Assembly (NCBI RefSeq): GCF_000003605.2
Contig: NW_003137826.1
Coordinates: forward strand, 301,248 to 313,322
DNA from: Saccoglossus kowalevskii
Lineage: Eukaryota > Hemichordata > Enteropneusta > Harrimaniidae
Length of the DNA stretch: 12,075 nucleotides
Reading direction: 5' to 3'
The notes below the pieces were generated by a model. It was given only the letters and a program-made list of their open reading frames with translations. It did no database searches and was not told the DNA's origin. Each line of letters starts with the position of its first letter. Position 1 is the stretch's first letter. Made by a program: the position numbers and the translations under genes. Shown piece after piece: positions 1 to 8,195 of this stretch.

Positions 1-390
1 CCAGAAATGACCCAATGAGACCTATGATATCTTCAATTCTCTAATTTTGGTGAATATTTTTTTTAATTTTTGGTAAAAAGTCATATTTTTGACTTCTTGT
101 TAAAAACCGCAATTCCAATTGCTTTGATATTACATATACATGTATAAGTACTACATGTGGACCTCTTTAAGATTTGTTAATTTCAAGGTGATATCTTCAA
201 TTATCTAATTTTGATGATTATTTTTGGTGAAAAGTGATATTTTTGAATTCTTGTTGAAAACAGCAAGTCCTGTTACTATACATATTGTTAATTTTCTAAT
301 GATATATTCTGTTCTTTAATTGCAATGTACATTGCTAACAGCGGAGCTATCTCAGCCAACAGGCTGCTTGTTTTAGTGGTTATAATAACT
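1..390. repeat. Diverged AT-rich interspersed repeat with an internal ~164-bp duplication
   Basis: A segment starting gatatcttcaatt at 26 recurs at 190 (period about 164 bp). The two copies share phrases such as ctaatttt, tttttgg, aaaagt and atatttttga, followed by ttcttgtt and aaaac. Further right the related words ctatctcagccaac (346 on) and gatctcagccaag (436 on) occur. The 14-mer agtggttataataa at 375-388 is found again at 2239-2252, at the end of the second repeat block, which links the two blocks. There is no coding potential. It is probably an old interspersed repeat within an intron or intergenic DNA; the family is not recognised. Confidence 0.55.
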
Positions 391-1396
391 AAATCCAATT
401 TGTTTCAAACTTGAATTTTATATAAACCAGTTTGGGATCTCAGCCAAGTTAAAGTTTGGTATGTGTTCTAGGTATATTTCATATATTTATGAGACATCAA
501 TTTTTTAGCCTATTTTGATGTGAATAGATGGTGTAATTTTTGTACAGTTAGCGTTGAGAAAAGTGTTGCAAGATGACATTTTGACATATCCGAGATAGTC
601 AAGAATTAATTTCTGTATAAATGCAATCAAATGTTTCTTCATATTTGGCTTTGGTATTTTATTGTCAAATGTACATCTTTTCAGTCACACTTTGTATTAA
701 TACAAGTAGTTGATCTACCAGGATTCTTGTTTTGGGAACAAATATGGAACTGTTAAAAGAAAGTGACACAACAGAAAATTTTTAGTGACAGTTTGGGATG
801 GTGCAATTATCGCATCGCTAATTTATTCCAAACACTTGGTTGCTTAAATGAGCTTGCTAATAAAGTTTATTGTCTTTAGTTTGTCACTTACCTGGTTATG
901 TAAATGTACAGTGAAATAAAATAATTGATTAATAATTTATTAATTTTGGTCATAATTGTTTTTATCTAATTTTTTCCATGCAAAATGTTCAAATACATTA
1001 TTGCATTATTTGAAGATTTGTATCGCTTGCTTTTGACATGCAAAGAAAATATTGTACATTGTTGTTTATCCATCAATGCATTTGTTATTTGATCTAGATT
1101 CTCAAGAGACAAGTTTGTTTTAATAGTTATGTTATTTTTTCCCATCAGATATAAGGTAGTTTAAAACAGGTACTTGTGTCTGTACGATGTTTGGACATAT
1201 ACAAACAAGTTATACATATGCATGTCAGTTTATTTGTTGATTCATTAACTATTGTCATGCCACATGTCATGTCAACTGTTCTTCAGACATGCCTGAGACA
1301 TGCTATTGTTATCATGGATAGTGATTGCATGTCACTTGGTTTCACAACTGCCATAACTTGTGTGTGTGTTATAATACATTTATTCTGTTTTCTCAG
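391..1396. other. AT-rich non-coding stretch, no gene seen
   Basis: This is AT-rich sequence with stops in all frames. The only ATG-started reading frame of note (1176-1421) has hydrophobic, low-complexity content and runs across a good splice acceptor, so it looks accidental. The last ~25 bases before 1397 form a pyrimidine-rich tract ending in ctgttttctcag, a convincing 3' splice site (see the candidate exon). Nothing else is recognised. Confidence 0.6.
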
Positions 1397-1434
1397 GTGT
1401 GCAATACTGGAATCCGAATAATGTCCAGCCAAAG
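1397..1434 (+). CDS. Candidate 38-bp upstream exon of the SSADH gene
   Basis: The 38 bp follow a strong acceptor (ttattctgttttctcag) and are followed by aaag|gtttgt, a usable but not ideal donor. Read in the phase required by the next certain exon (8311, whose first base is the third base of a codon), the exon stays open. It gives VCNTGIRIMSSQ and then S across the junction, continuing into PFIRDKAYIGGKW. That phase match (38 = 12 codons + 2 bases) is the main support. The ATG within it could also serve as an alternative start giving a protein without a presequence. What argues against it: it is very short, N-terminal residues of SSADH are poorly conserved, and the intron to 8311 would be about 6.9 kb. 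This is an inference; transcript data would decide it. Confidence 0.38.
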
Positions 1435-1740
1435 GTTTGTTCATCTTTAACACTCATAATTCATTGTTGATGTTTTTGTTCTTGTTCATTGTAGTTTCTG
1501 ACTACCATTGCAAACATATCCACCATAATGAACATGTTGATTTGTGTTTTAATGTGCTCTTGGCACAATATGACTTAATGTAAAAATAGATATTAACTGT
1601 ATACCAGTATACTAGTATATTTGAGTGATCAGAATAGATGTGAATTTTTTCAAAGCTATGCATAAGGGATTATATATAGCAAAGTTAATTTAAAAGAATT
1701 TTTAGTGTGTCTGTATGTATGTGTGTGTGCGTGTCAGCCT
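1435..1740. other. AT-rich non-coding stretch with a short TG-rich tract
   Basis: No coding potential is seen. A short degenerate TG/TATG microsatellite lies at about 1705-1735 (gtgtgtctgtatgtatgtgt and following bases). If the exon at 1397-1434 is real, this is the start of a long intron. Confidence 0.6.
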
Positions 1741-2255
1741 GTTCCGCTGATATCTCAAGAACCATACATTGTTTTTTGATACAAATGCACAGATTTGATT
1801 AGGTTTTGGTAAAAATCCATGCATATTAATTACCTAATTTGTATAATAATTAGCTAATTTTTAGCTGTTCCATGACTGTTCCACTGATATCTGGACAACC
1901 ACTTGTTGGATTTTGATGAAACATAGATGCTCTGAACTAATGTGCTCATTTGAATAATTTTTGAGTAAAAATCTGTGCATATAATAACCTAATTTGCATA
2001 GTGATTAGTAAATTTTCGGTTTTTCCATCGATGACTCATTTAAGTACTTATATCACATTTCACATAATTTGCGTAATTAGTTAATTTCCTGTTTTCCACT
2101 GATATCTCTATTACTAATCATCACATTTCAATAAAACTTGGTACATAAATGCTCTGGGACAATAGGAAGGCAAGATTAATTTTGAATTAAAATCTGTACA
2201 TATTTTTTTTGTCTCCTCAATTTTCGAGGCGACTGTGCAGTGGTTATAATAAAAA
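1741..2255. repeat. Diverged tandem/interspersed AT-rich repeat (gatatct family)
   Basis: Related modules begin at 1749, 1886 and 2101 with (t)tcc(g/a)ctgatatct. They share downstream phrases: a ttttgat(g/a) segment, aaatgctctg at two modules, gtaaaaatc or aaaatctg, catat, and acctaatttg(t/c)ata. Spacings are about 137 and 215 bp; the larger one contains a degraded partial module around 2040-2095. The block ends with agtggttataataa (2239-2252), shared with 375-388. It looks like the same old repeat family as at 1-390. No protein is encoded and the family is not recognised. Confidence 0.55.
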
Positions 2256-2449
2256 TTTACCAGCATGGAACCCGTATCTGAAATGCTATTTTTGCCGTGA
2301 TTTCGTGCAGGTTTTTGCCTTGAAGACGTATGTATTTACTGGAATTCTGAGGCCTGGTATGTTTTCCAGAGCCATGCAAAATTGCTGAGACTGACCGCAT
2401 TGCTCGTATTTTACAGCAAGGTCGCGCATCCAGTAAAAATCAGTTAAAG
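2256..2449. other. Unassigned stretch at the left edge of the DIRS-like element
   Basis: This is a transition from AT-rich flank to the GC-richer retroelement body. A perfect 9-bp inverted pair, tttactgga (2335-2343) and tccagtaaa (2429-2437), encloses about 100 bp. I see no match to the right terminal repeat of the DIRS element, so the element's left boundary cannot be fixed here. Confidence 0.4.
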
Positions 2450-3245
2450 TGAGTTGTGTGTTGGCATGAGTCTACCGGTACCGGGTTTGCCATGCAGAAA
2501 ATCAGGAATTTACCCTTGAGTCCAGGCTCAGCCGTGGGTATCTACTCCCTTCCTGCCGACCCACAGGCATTCCCGAAGAGGACCAACCGTGGTGTCATGA
2601 GAAGCAGTTCGTCCTCGTCATATACAGTGGGTAACCTCGGGCGGCCCTGCAGAGTCATCGATTCGTAATGACTCAATGAGCCACGCCGTTGGGGTGATGC
2701 GAAGTATCAACGAACCTATTGATAAGATGTACATACCCTCACCCTCGATCCTAAAAGCAACCACTTACTGTTGCTTCACAGGCGCAGGGATCCAAAGCAC
2801 CCATGTCGACACGTCCCCCCTGGTCCGGCCGAGTACTGAGCATGGTTTAGGGTGTGCAGATGGTGTTAACGCCTAAGGCCCATGAGTGGGGTAATCTTCT
2901 GCAACACTCTCTCCGCTAGGCCAAACTATACCCAGTCAGTGTGGTTTCGGGATCAGACCCCAATGTGTGGGATGAGACCAAACGCCCTGACCAGATCCCA
3001 GGACTCCTTCCCAGACCCCAATACCACAAATTTCCATTTGGTGAACCGGGTAAAAGGGGATGGCCGCATTCCATGGGCATCCTCGTCATAATCCGAGACT
3101 ATCCATCCCGCCTCGGGAACAGAATTGCTGGATCGCATTATTGTGCTCTGAGACCTCGGAGGCAAAACGCACCAGCCTCCTAGACCAAGCGACACCCCTA
3201 TTAGTGAACCACCAGCAGCGGGGCAAGCATGTTTGACGCTTACCC
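2450..3245 (+). pseudogene. Probable degraded ORF1 (gag-like) region of the DIRS element
   Basis: This GC-rich sequence lies immediately upstream of the reverse transcriptase, where DIRS elements carry their first ORF. Only short open stretches survive (2456-2668, 2676-2876, 2882-3091, 2941-3183), in different frames, and none shows a motif I recognise. The assignment rests on position and composition alone. Parts may instead be unrelated sequence. Confidence 0.3.
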
Positions 3246-4187
3246 TTGCAACGGGGGGTTGGGCATGCGAGAGGCCAACTTATTGTCTACTTCAGGCCTC
3301 ATGGAGACTCGCCTCATGGGAGGAGAGAGCACCCACACCTTACAGCCGTCGAACCCATTACCACCTATCCCTGTCACATGCAGATTGTGCCGGTGAATTC
3401 CGGTTTGGAGGCAGCGGGTGACCGATCTCTGGACTTCCAGGTGATTCCACACGGTTACAGGATACTGCTGAAATCTCCATCTCCACTATCAGTGTCTCTC
3501 CCATTGGGGGCCCTGCCAGGGGACTCCCGCAAGGCGGAAGCAATCAGACAGAAAGTAGACAGTTTGCTGGAAAAGGGCCCCATACACAAGGTAGATCAGC
3601 CGGCATTAAGTCTAGGCTTCTATTCAAATGTGTTCGTAGTACCAAAATCTATAGGTGGCGGGCATCCAGTTCTGGACTTAGGCAGACTGAATCAGTAGTT
3701 GCTCCTCGATTTGGGTCAGCATGCAGACGCCATGCATCCTCCATCCACCGTTTTGACTGGCTAGCTTCACTAGACTTAAGCGGGGCCTACCTGCACATTC
3801 CGATGCACCTGGGGAGGTGCCATCTCCTTCGAGTTGCCCAGCTGGGCCAAGTATCGAATCTTGGGTGCCCCCCCCCACCTTGGGTTATGCACAGCCCTCT
3901 ACGTTTCACCAGAATGGATGGAACAGGTGGTGCTGCTGCTTCACCAAACGTCGGTACACATCAAACCGTACCTAGACGACTGGTTATTACATAACCCAAA
4001 CAAGGGGTTATTAGCCGAGCAAGTAAGGCTAACACAGGATTTACTTCACCAGTTGGGCTCTTTAGTAAATCAGACAAAGTCTCATCCCTACCCAACACAA
4101 CAGTTAGTGTTCCTGGGCATGGGGTTCGACACAGAGGTAGGCTTGGTACATCTATTCCAAGCGTGTTGCCTGGCGCTAGCAACCTAG
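3246..4187 (+). pseudogene. Broken DIRS-type reverse transcriptase
   Basis: The reverse transcriptase is spread over three frame segments. The first (to a TAG at 3696-3698) has the N-terminal DIRS signature: a GYRI motif, a helix ending LLEKGPIHKV, then GFYSNVFVVPKSIGGGHPVLDLGRLNQ-like fingers sequence, seen as FYSNVFVVPK and PVLDLGRLN. The second, in another frame, carries DWLASLDLSGAYLHIPMH (3755-3808), the palm motif with the first catalytic Asp. From about 3840 the first frame resumes with LGAPPHLGLCTALY, then the catalytic YLDD box (3969-3980) and the FLGMGF thumb-side motif, ending at a TAG (4185-4187). A run of ten C residues near 3870 is a likely site of one slip. Both catalytic motifs remain readable, but the gene is disrupted by at least two frameshifts and is surely dead. 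Strand and order match the RNase H that follows. Confidence 0.87.
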
Positions 4188-4800
4188 CCAAACAGCGTTT
4201 CCTCAGTGTCTCTCCGAGAACTAATGCAGATCATCAAAATGATGACCTTGGTTGGAAGGGTAGTTCCCCAGTCCACATTACACAGCCGCCCGGTACAATG
4301 CATGTTTTGCTACAACACCAAGCACACCTACGGGAACAGGACAGGCGAGTTTTTCTTGGACCAAGTTATGGAAGCCCTGCCCTGGTGGTCGTCAATGGTC
4401 TACCTCAGGGAGGAGGTCCCCTTGGACCCACTCTCACAGCCGTGACCCTCAAAGACTAGGGAGCGCATCTATTGGACGAACAAGCTCAAGGTATATGGCC
4501 CTCGCATTGGTTTTGGGACCGCCATATCAACTGGCTCGAACTGAAAGCAGTACATTTAGTACTACCACACTTTCTACCCATAGTTCGAGACCACAGAGTC
4601 TTGCTCCGCACAGACAACACAGCGGTGATCTCCATCTACAAGGAGGGGGGACGCATCCCCCATCGTTGTCAGTCCTAGCAGAGCGAATTCTCCTTTGGTG
4701 CCTAGAATACAATGTGGAGCTAACCACACACCACCTTCCAGGGGAGCAGTCTGGCAGACGCCCTGTCAGGCAGCTCCGCCTGCAGAACACTGAGTGGCAG
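4188..4800 (+). pseudogene. Broken connection and RNase H domain of the DIRS polyprotein
   Basis: After the 4185 stop, the same frame continues as SLRELMQIIKMMTLVGRVV and ALPWWSSMVYLREEVPL, the connection region of DIRS-type polymerases, to a stop near 4445. The next frame gives HINWLELKAVHLVLP (catalytic Glu of RNase H at 4538-4540) and LLRTDNTAVISIYKEGG (catalytic Asp at 4613-4615). Another shift near 4665 leads to ERILLWCLEYNVELTTHHLPGE. A last shift recovers ADALSG (4754 on), the typical end of this RNase H, where the final catalytic Asp sits. At least three frameshifts are present. The family is identified from motif order, not from a search. Confidence 0.85.
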
Positions 4801-4875
4801 ATACCCTAGTGGGTAGCCTCTGGGCTGTTTTGGCTGTGGGACCGCCCTTTGTCTCTCCCCAATCAGCACCACTAA

Positions 4876-5496
4876 GTCTTCCTACTGGCCCTCGCCTCAG
4901 GTAGGTGTCGGTCAGAATTGACATTGTCCTTTTCGGACAATGTACCACCTTTATGGACAATCAAGTTGTGCTAAAGACATGAATCGGGTTTCTCACTAAG
5001 AACCAAATCCCAGGACACGATCCCTAGTCGATCGTTATCCCCCGGCTGTCAAACATTACCAGCCCGGAGGATCAGAAGGAATTGCTTCTTGGCCCGGTTC
5101 GAACATTGAGTTGCTATGAAAACCGTACTAGGGATTTGAGACTGGGTGCCAAGCACATGTTTTTTGTGTTACGGCCAAGGCAAGCAAGACAGGCCAGCCT
5201 TCCCGACTTCCATCACCAGGTGGATTACTGCGACTGTGTTAGAAGTCTATAGTTCCTCAGGATGGGTCCCGTCGTAGTGGATCAGACTTTGGTTGCTGAC
5301 CCAGCTCAAACGACCACAGGGAAATCTGCACATAGGCGATAAGTCAGTCTCAGCAATTTTGCAGACAGATTTCTACCTTCGGCACCCCCTGGAATTACCA
5401 GGTCTGTCTTTCGCCTATGCCCTGTTTCGGTCTCTATTTCAAGCTAGTGACCCCAAAATTGGGGCATTCTTGGGCGCACGGTTGCTGTCACCGTAG
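4876..5496 (+). pseudogene. Broken tyrosine recombinase (DIRS integrase) C-terminal domain
   Basis: In DIRS elements a tyrosine recombinase integrates the circular DNA intermediate. The first catalytic Arg box is seen as VFLLALASGRCRSEL (4876-4920). A second frame, from 4986, reads GFLTKNQIPGHDP, a TAG (5025-5027), then SIVIPRLSNITSPEDQ and LLGPVRTLSCYENRTRDLR up to about 5208. A third frame gives SITRWITATVLEVYSSSG (5209 on), a TAG at 5275-5277, and finally TDFYLRHPLELPGLSFAYAL with the likely nucleophilic Tyr at 5374-5376. The HxxR box is not intact: an AHRR-like remnant lies out of frame near 5329, and spacing to the Tyr is short, suggesting a small deletion. The recombinase N-terminal half is missing. 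It is non-functional. Confidence 0.8.
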
Positions 5497-5674
5497 CAAC
5501 ATTTTGGTTCTTGCTCCAGGGACGGCAAAGGCAAGGTAAGACACCATTTCCTGCATTGGTCTTAACTAGGTGGTAGTCTATTACTGGAGAGCATTATCCC
5601 GGACTGGGACACACTTTTCCTCACTTTCTGTTTACTCGGAAACCCGCCACCTATCGGTGTCTGACTCTGCCTAT
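5497..5674. other. Spacer between recombinase remnant and internal complementary region
   Basis: There is no open frame of note. It probably contains the degraded recombinase C terminus and 3' untranslated sequence of the DIRS element. Nothing more specific is seen. Confidence 0.5.
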
Positions 5675-5782
5675 AGTATTTTGACTGACCGGAGTCTATG
5701 GTGGGTAATTGAACGTAGTGAATTTAAGCAGAGGGTTCTCAGAACCCGCCTATTCACATAGTTCATACCCACCACAGACTCC
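5675..5782. repeat. DIRS internal complementary region (imperfect palindrome)
   Basis: The stretch is an imperfect palindrome centred on gggttctcagaaccc (5733-5747). The left arm has ggagtctatggtgggta (5691-5707) and the reverse complement of the right arm has ggagtctgtggtgggta. The right part (5721-5782) is the reverse complement of the right element end (about 6024-6082). The left part (5675-5720) runs parallel to 6003-6048. In DIRS elements this region is complementary to the joined left and right ends and serves as a template for circle formation; that role is family knowledge, while the repeats are seen directly. Confidence 0.8.
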
Positions 5783-6082
5783 CCCCCCCCAACCACCCCA
5801 CTTCTTCCATAGCGTTGGCTGAGTCCTCGGGCGGAGAAAGAAAGAACAAAAAGTGACATATTCAACCATATGGTTACGCCTCATGGCCTCAGTCACATGG
5901 TTCATGATGTGAGGGAAAATCTTGAGGTCACAGGGCTTCCCCTGACCTAGATTTATGTTTCCGTCATTGGCTGAATCACAGATTAATGCCTACAGTTCAA
6001 AATAGTCATTTTGACAGACCGAAGTCCATGGTGGGTATGAACTATGTGAATAGGCGTGTTCCGAGAACCCTCTGCCTAAATT
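5783..6082. repeat. Right inverted terminal repeat region of the DIRS element
   Basis: Positions 6003-6048 (gtcattttgacagaccgaag and on to actatgtg) align directly with the left arm of the internal complementary region, so they represent the terminal-repeat core. Then comes a 34-bp extension (6049-6082) that includes aataggcgtgttccgagaac and ends at ctctgcctaaatt. Its reverse complement is the second half of the internal region. A right repeat longer than the left by a few tens of bases is a DIRS1 hallmark. The start of the repeat (before 6003) cannot be fixed because the left copy is missing; a tract of ten C residues at 5781-5790 precedes it. Confidence 0.72.
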
Positions 6083-6294
6083 ATCATTAGCACAAATAAC
6101 TCCATTAACATTAGCACAAATAACTCCATTATCATTAGCACGAATAACTCCATTAACTTTAGCGAAATAACTCCATTAACATTAGCACAAATACCTCCAT
6201 TATCATTAGCACGAATAACTCCATTAACTTTAGCGAAATAACTCCATTAACATTAGCACAAATACCTCCATTAACATTAGCACAAATAACTCCA

Positions 6295-6742
6295 CTATCA
6301 TTAGCACAAATTATCTTTAGCGCAAATAACTTCATTAACATTAGCACAAATACCTCCATTAACATTAGCACAAATACCTCCATTAACATTAGCACAAATA
6401 CCTCCATTAACATTAGCACAAATAACTCCACTATCATTAGCACAAATTATCTTTAGCGCAAATAACTCCATTAACATTAGCACAAATACCTCCATTAACA
6501 TTAGCACAAATAACTCCACTATCATTAGCACAAATTATCTTTAGCGCAAATAACTTCATTAACATTAGCACAAATACCTCCATTAACATTAGCACAAATA
6601 CCTCCATTAACATTAGCACAAATACCTCCATTAACATTAGCACAAATAACTCCACTATCATTAGCACAAATTATCTTTAGCGCAAATAACTCCATTAACA
6701 TTAGCACAAATACCTCCATTAACATTAGCACAAATAACTCCA
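6295..6742. repeat. 224-bp higher-order repeat, two seemingly identical copies
   Basis: Each copy is built from a 136-bp half (a 16-bp truncated unit plus five 24-bp units) and an 88-bp half (a 16-bp truncated unit plus three 24-bp units). The truncated unit ctatcattagcacaaa starts at 6295, 6431, 6519, 6655 and 6743. By eye, 6295-6518 and 6519-6742 are the same, implying recent duplication or conversion. Confidence 0.85.
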
Positions 6743-7820
6743 CTATCATTAGCACAAATTATCTTTAGCGCAAATAACTCCATTAGCACAAATACCTCCA
6801 TTATCATTAGCACAAATAACTCCACTATCTTTAGCGCAAACAACTCCATTTTCATTAAGACAAATAACTCCATTAGCATTAGCATAAATAACTCCACTAT
6901 CTTTAGCGCAAATTATCTTTAGCGCAAATAACTCCATTAGCACAAATACCTCCATTATCATTAGCACAAATAACTCCACTATCTTTATCGCAAATAACTC
7001 CATTTTCATTAAGACTAATAACTCCATTAGCATTAGCATAAATAACTCCACTATCTTTAGCGCAAATTATCTTTAGCGCAAATAACTCCATTAGCACAAA
7101 TACCTCCATTATCATTAGCACAAATAACTCCACTATCTTTAGCGCAAATAATTCCATTTTCATTAAGACAAATACCTCCATTATCATTAGCACAAATAAC
7201 TCCACTATCTTTAGCGCAAATAACTCCATTTTCATTAAGACAAATAACTTCATTAGCATTAGCATAAATAACTCCATTTTCAGTAAGACAAATACCTCCA
7301 TTATCATTAGCACAAATAACTCCACTATCTTTAGCGCAAATAACTCCATTTTCATAGACAAATAACTCCATTAGCATTAGCATAAATAACTCCATTTTCA
7401 GTAAGACAAATACCTCCATTATCATTAGCACAAATAACTCCACTATCTTTAGCGCAAACAACTCCATTTTCATTAAGACAAATAACTCCATTAGCATTAG
7501 CATAAATAACTCCACTATCTTTAGCGCAAATTATCTTTAGCGCAAATAACTCCATTAGCACAAATACCTCCATTATCATTAGCACAAATAACTCCACTAT
7601 CTTTAGCGCAAATAACTCCATTTTCATTAAGACAAATAACTCCATTAGCATATTAAATAACTCCACTATCTTTAGCGCAAATTATCTTTAGCGCAAATAA
7701 CTCCATTAGCACAAATACCTCCATTAGCACAAATACCTCCATTATCATTAGCACAAATAACTCCACTATCTTTAGCGCAAATAACTCCATTTTCATTAAG
7801 ACAAATAACTTCATTAGCAT
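6743..7820. repeat. 154-bp higher-order repeat family within the array
   Basis: The pattern is 16 + 24 + 18 + 24 + 24 + 24 + 24 bp = 154 bp. The 16-bp unit ctatctttagcgcaaa is followed directly by ttatctttagcgcaaataac, and the 18-bp unit lacks six bases (ttagcacaaatacctcca). Starts are at 6743 (hybrid with the 224-bp type), 6897, 7051, 7515 and 7666; the last step is 151 bp because of a small deletion near 7650. Between 7130 and 7515, and after about 7760, only full 24-bp units occur, in blocks of three and five. Confidence 0.75.
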
Positions 7821-8195
7821 TAGCATAAATAACTCCATTTTCATTAAGACAAATACCTCCATTATCATTAGCACAAATAACTCCACTATCTTTAGCGCAA
7901 ATAACTCCATTTTCATTAAGACAAATAACTCCATTAGCTTTAGCATAAATAACTCCATTTTCAGTAAGACAAATACCTCCATTATCATTAGCACAAATAA
8001 CTCCACTATCTTTAGCGCAAATAACTCCATTTTCATTAAGACAAATAACTCCACTATCTTTAGCGCAAATAACTCCATTTTCATTAAGACAAATAACTCC
8101 ATTGTCATTAGCACAAATACCTCCACTATCTTTAGCGCAAATAACTCCATTTTCATTAAGACAAATAACTCCATTATCATTAGCACAAATAACTC

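Larger units (their letters stand above)
2450..6082 (+). mobile_element. Decayed DIRS1-type tyrosine-recombinase retrotransposon, left end missing
   Basis: Base composition jumps from about one third to over half GC at roughly 2450 and falls back near 5650. Inside, in the DIRS order and all on the + strand, are reverse transcriptase (YLDD box at 3969-3980), RNase H (LELKAV, RTDNTAV, HHLPGE) and a tyrosine recombinase C-terminal domain (LLALASGRCRSEL, GFLTKNQIP, GPVRTL, SITRWI, FYLRHP). These are followed by an internal complementary region (5675-5782) and a right terminal repeat whose last bases are predicted by it (end at about 6082). There is no poly-A tail and there are no LTRs, as expected of DIRS elements. 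Several frameshifts, in-frame stops and a deletion between RNase H and recombinase make it inactive. The left inverted terminal repeat predicted from the internal complementary region is not found, so the 5' end is truncated and the start given is approximate. Confidence 0.87.
6083..8195. repeat. 2.1-kb tandem array of a 24-bp unit with higher-order structure
   Basis: The basic unit on the + strand is ttaNcattagcacaaataactcca (24 bp), repeated about 88 times. Variants are ttaacattagcacaaatacc, ctatctttagcgcaaataac, ttttcattaagacaaataac and ttagcattagcataaataac, each completed by the shared tcca/ctcca end. Variants are ordered into higher-order repeats: a 71-bp motif twice near 6145-6290, a 224-bp motif twice (6295-6742), a 154-bp motif at 6743, 6897, 7051, 7515 and 7666, then 24-bp multiples to 8195. 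The + strand is very poor in G. Because 24 is a multiple of three, four of the six frames stay open for long stretches, so long open frames here are not evidence of protein. It lies in the intron just before an SSADH exon. Confidence 0.95.

Noticed and set aside
1176-1421. 81-codon + strand frame
   Set aside because: It crosses a good splice acceptor, has hydrophobic low-complexity content and no recognisable motif.
2335-2437. About 100-bp segment bounded by tttactgga/tccagtaaa, a possible MITE
   Set aside because: Only nine bases match and no target-site duplication is visible; this may be chance.
2216-2700. Left inverted terminal repeat of the DIRS element
   Set aside because: The sequence predicted from 5675-5720 (reverse complement) is not found here. 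The weak similarity around 2518-2545 (gagtcc...gtgggta) is too short.
2953-3195. Minus-strand frame and other overlapping frames in 2941-4960
   Set aside because: They lie opposite to or out of phase with recognisable reverse transcriptase and RNase H motifs and are shadows.
6083-8195. Regularly spaced repeats suggesting a CRISPR array
   Set aside because: There are no unique spacers: the whole 24-bp unit repeats with variants. The context is an intron of an animal gene.
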